Assembly (NCBI GenBank): GCA_001797905.1
Contig: MGQS01000123.1
Location: 15,478-21,508 of the forward strand
DNA from: Deltaproteobacteria bacterium RBG_16_54_11
GTDB taxonomy: Bacteria; Desulfobacterota; B13-G15; RBG-16-54-18
Direction of reading: 5' to 3'
DNA length: 6,031 nucleotides
Shown here: one piece after another, positions 5,422-6,031 of the stretch
How the letters are laid out: every line of letters begins with the position of its first letter
Numbering within the stretch: the stretch's first letter is position 1
Translations under genes and position numbers: made by a program
The notes under the pieces: model-generated
Seen by the model: only the letters and a program-made list of their open reading frames with translations
What the model was told of the DNA's origin: nothing
Database searches by the model: none

Positions 5422-6031
5422 TCAACCCCCTGTAATCTCCTTTATATCCCCGGCATCGGGGTAGCGCTGCCTGCCATAGCCGCCGAGGCTCTTGGCCGCC
5501 ATGGCATGGGCAAGGGCCAAGCAGTCATGGAGCGGCCTTTTCAGGAGCAGACCGGCCAAAAACCCGGCATCGTAAACATCCCCTGCCCCGGTGTTGTCAA
5601 CCACCTCTACCGCTTCCTGCGGGCGGAACTCCGCCTCTCCCTCCCGCGAGAAGAGATATGTCCCCTGCTCTCCCCTCTTGCAGACCACCATCTCAGGCCC
5701 GTGGGAGGCGATCTCCTGGCAACCGGCTCTATAATCGTCTGCGCCCATGAGGGCACAAATCTCGTGATCCGTGGCAAAGATGATGGCTGATCGCTCGATC
5801 AGGGGGAGGATGGCTTCCATCCCCCTGTGGGCATAGAGCTCACCCGGATCGAGACTCACCTTTACCCCGGCAGGGAGGACCTCCATGAGCCCGCGCTGGG
5901 CATCCAAAGGGCCATCCCCCACAAAGGCGCTCAGGTGGAGGTAACGGGCGTCGGATAGATAGGGGATGTTCAGATCCTCGAATGTCAGGTCGTCGTTGGC
6001 ATTGGGCTGAACCACGAGGGCCCGGTCCCGG
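5422..6031 (-). CDS. PfkB-family carbohydrate/nucleoside kinase, C-terminal part (cut by right edge)
   Basis: These are the last 202 complete codons of a ribokinase/adenosine-kinase-type ATP-dependent kinase, which phosphorylates a hydroxyl of a sugar or nucleoside in the cytosol. The second PfkB signature is clear: VVDNTGAGDVYDAGFLAGLL, whose GAGD aspartate (codon 5580-5578) is the catalytic base and part of the anion hole. Upstream in the fold, VSLDPGELY, the ATDHEICALMG block (normally N..E....G) and VVCKRGEQGTYLF (the usual V.K.G..G) occur in family order. The fragment begins at RDRALVVQPNANDDL, equivalent to the PGAN.DL region about a third of the way in. The N-terminal substrate lid lies outside the window. 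The stop is TGA 5424-5422, two bases before the formyltransferase ATG. The first gene(s) and promoter of the operon must lie to the right. The sugar or nucleoside specificity cannot be determined. Confidence 0.9.
   Translation of the reverse strand, partial: RDRALVVQPNANDDLTFEDLNIPYLSDARYLHLSAFVGDGPLDAQRGLMEVLPAGVKVSLDPGELYAHRGMEAILPLIERSAIIFATDHEICALMGADDYRAGCQEIASHGPEMVVCKRGEQGTYLFSREGEAEFRPQEAVEVVDNTGAGDVYDAGFLAGLLLKRPLHDCLALAHAMAAKSLGGYGRQRYPDAGDIKEITGG

Overview
The window is ordinary bacterial chromosome, about 55-60% GC by eye, tightly packed and with operon-style gene spacing. Nothing in it is phage, plasmid, CRISPR, tRNA or rRNA. The best guess is a Desulfobacterota (former Deltaproteobacteria) or similar anaerobe. 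This rests on two points from memory, neither of them searched: an inverted-repeat element ending in CAGGCTGTT(G/C)AAAAA at 682-794, of a type I associate with that group, and a HAD protein whose opening (DCEGPISKNDNA) resembles an archaeal/anaerobe family.

Layout. (1) 1-560, minus: N-terminal 186 residues of an extended short-chain dehydrogenase (NAD-dependent epimerase/dehydratase) that runs off the left edge. (2) 561-970: a 410-bp divergent intergenic region. It holds a candidate minus-strand promoter with a 9-bp dyad over it, a MITE-like inverted-repeat element, and immediately after it a near-consensus sigma70 promoter (TTGACT-16-TATAAT) pointing right. (3) 971-2302, plus: an HD-domain phosphohydrolase of the YfbR/HDDC2 type, then a PPP-family metallophosphatase. 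They are joined by an imperfect tandem repeat (units of 37, 36 and 36 bp plus a last partial unit) that begins inside the end of the first gene and runs through the start of the second. (4) 2303-2486: a convergent intergenic region with compact hairpins. (5) 2487-6031, minus: a four-gene operon, read right to left: PfkB sugar/nucleoside kinase (cut by the right edge), a PurN-fold formyltransferase of unknown substrate, a HAD hydrolase resembling archaeal EhaR/COG4030 proteins, and an AI-2E family membrane transporter. Junctions are 2 bp, a 4-bp ATGA overlap, and 9 bp, so the four are probably cotranscribed and partly translationally coupled.

Together, the plus-strand pair looks like two metal-dependent phosphate-ester hydrolases under one promoter, perhaps nucleotide housekeeping or signalling. 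The minus-strand operon groups a kinase, a phosphatase-fold protein, a formyl-transfer enzyme and a transporter. That suggests a small-molecule modification or salvage pathway whose substrate cannot be read from sequence alone. The most unusual features are the repeat array that supplies the ribosome-binding site of the phosphatase gene, and the kinase-formyltransferase-HAD cassette. No wholly new system is evident.
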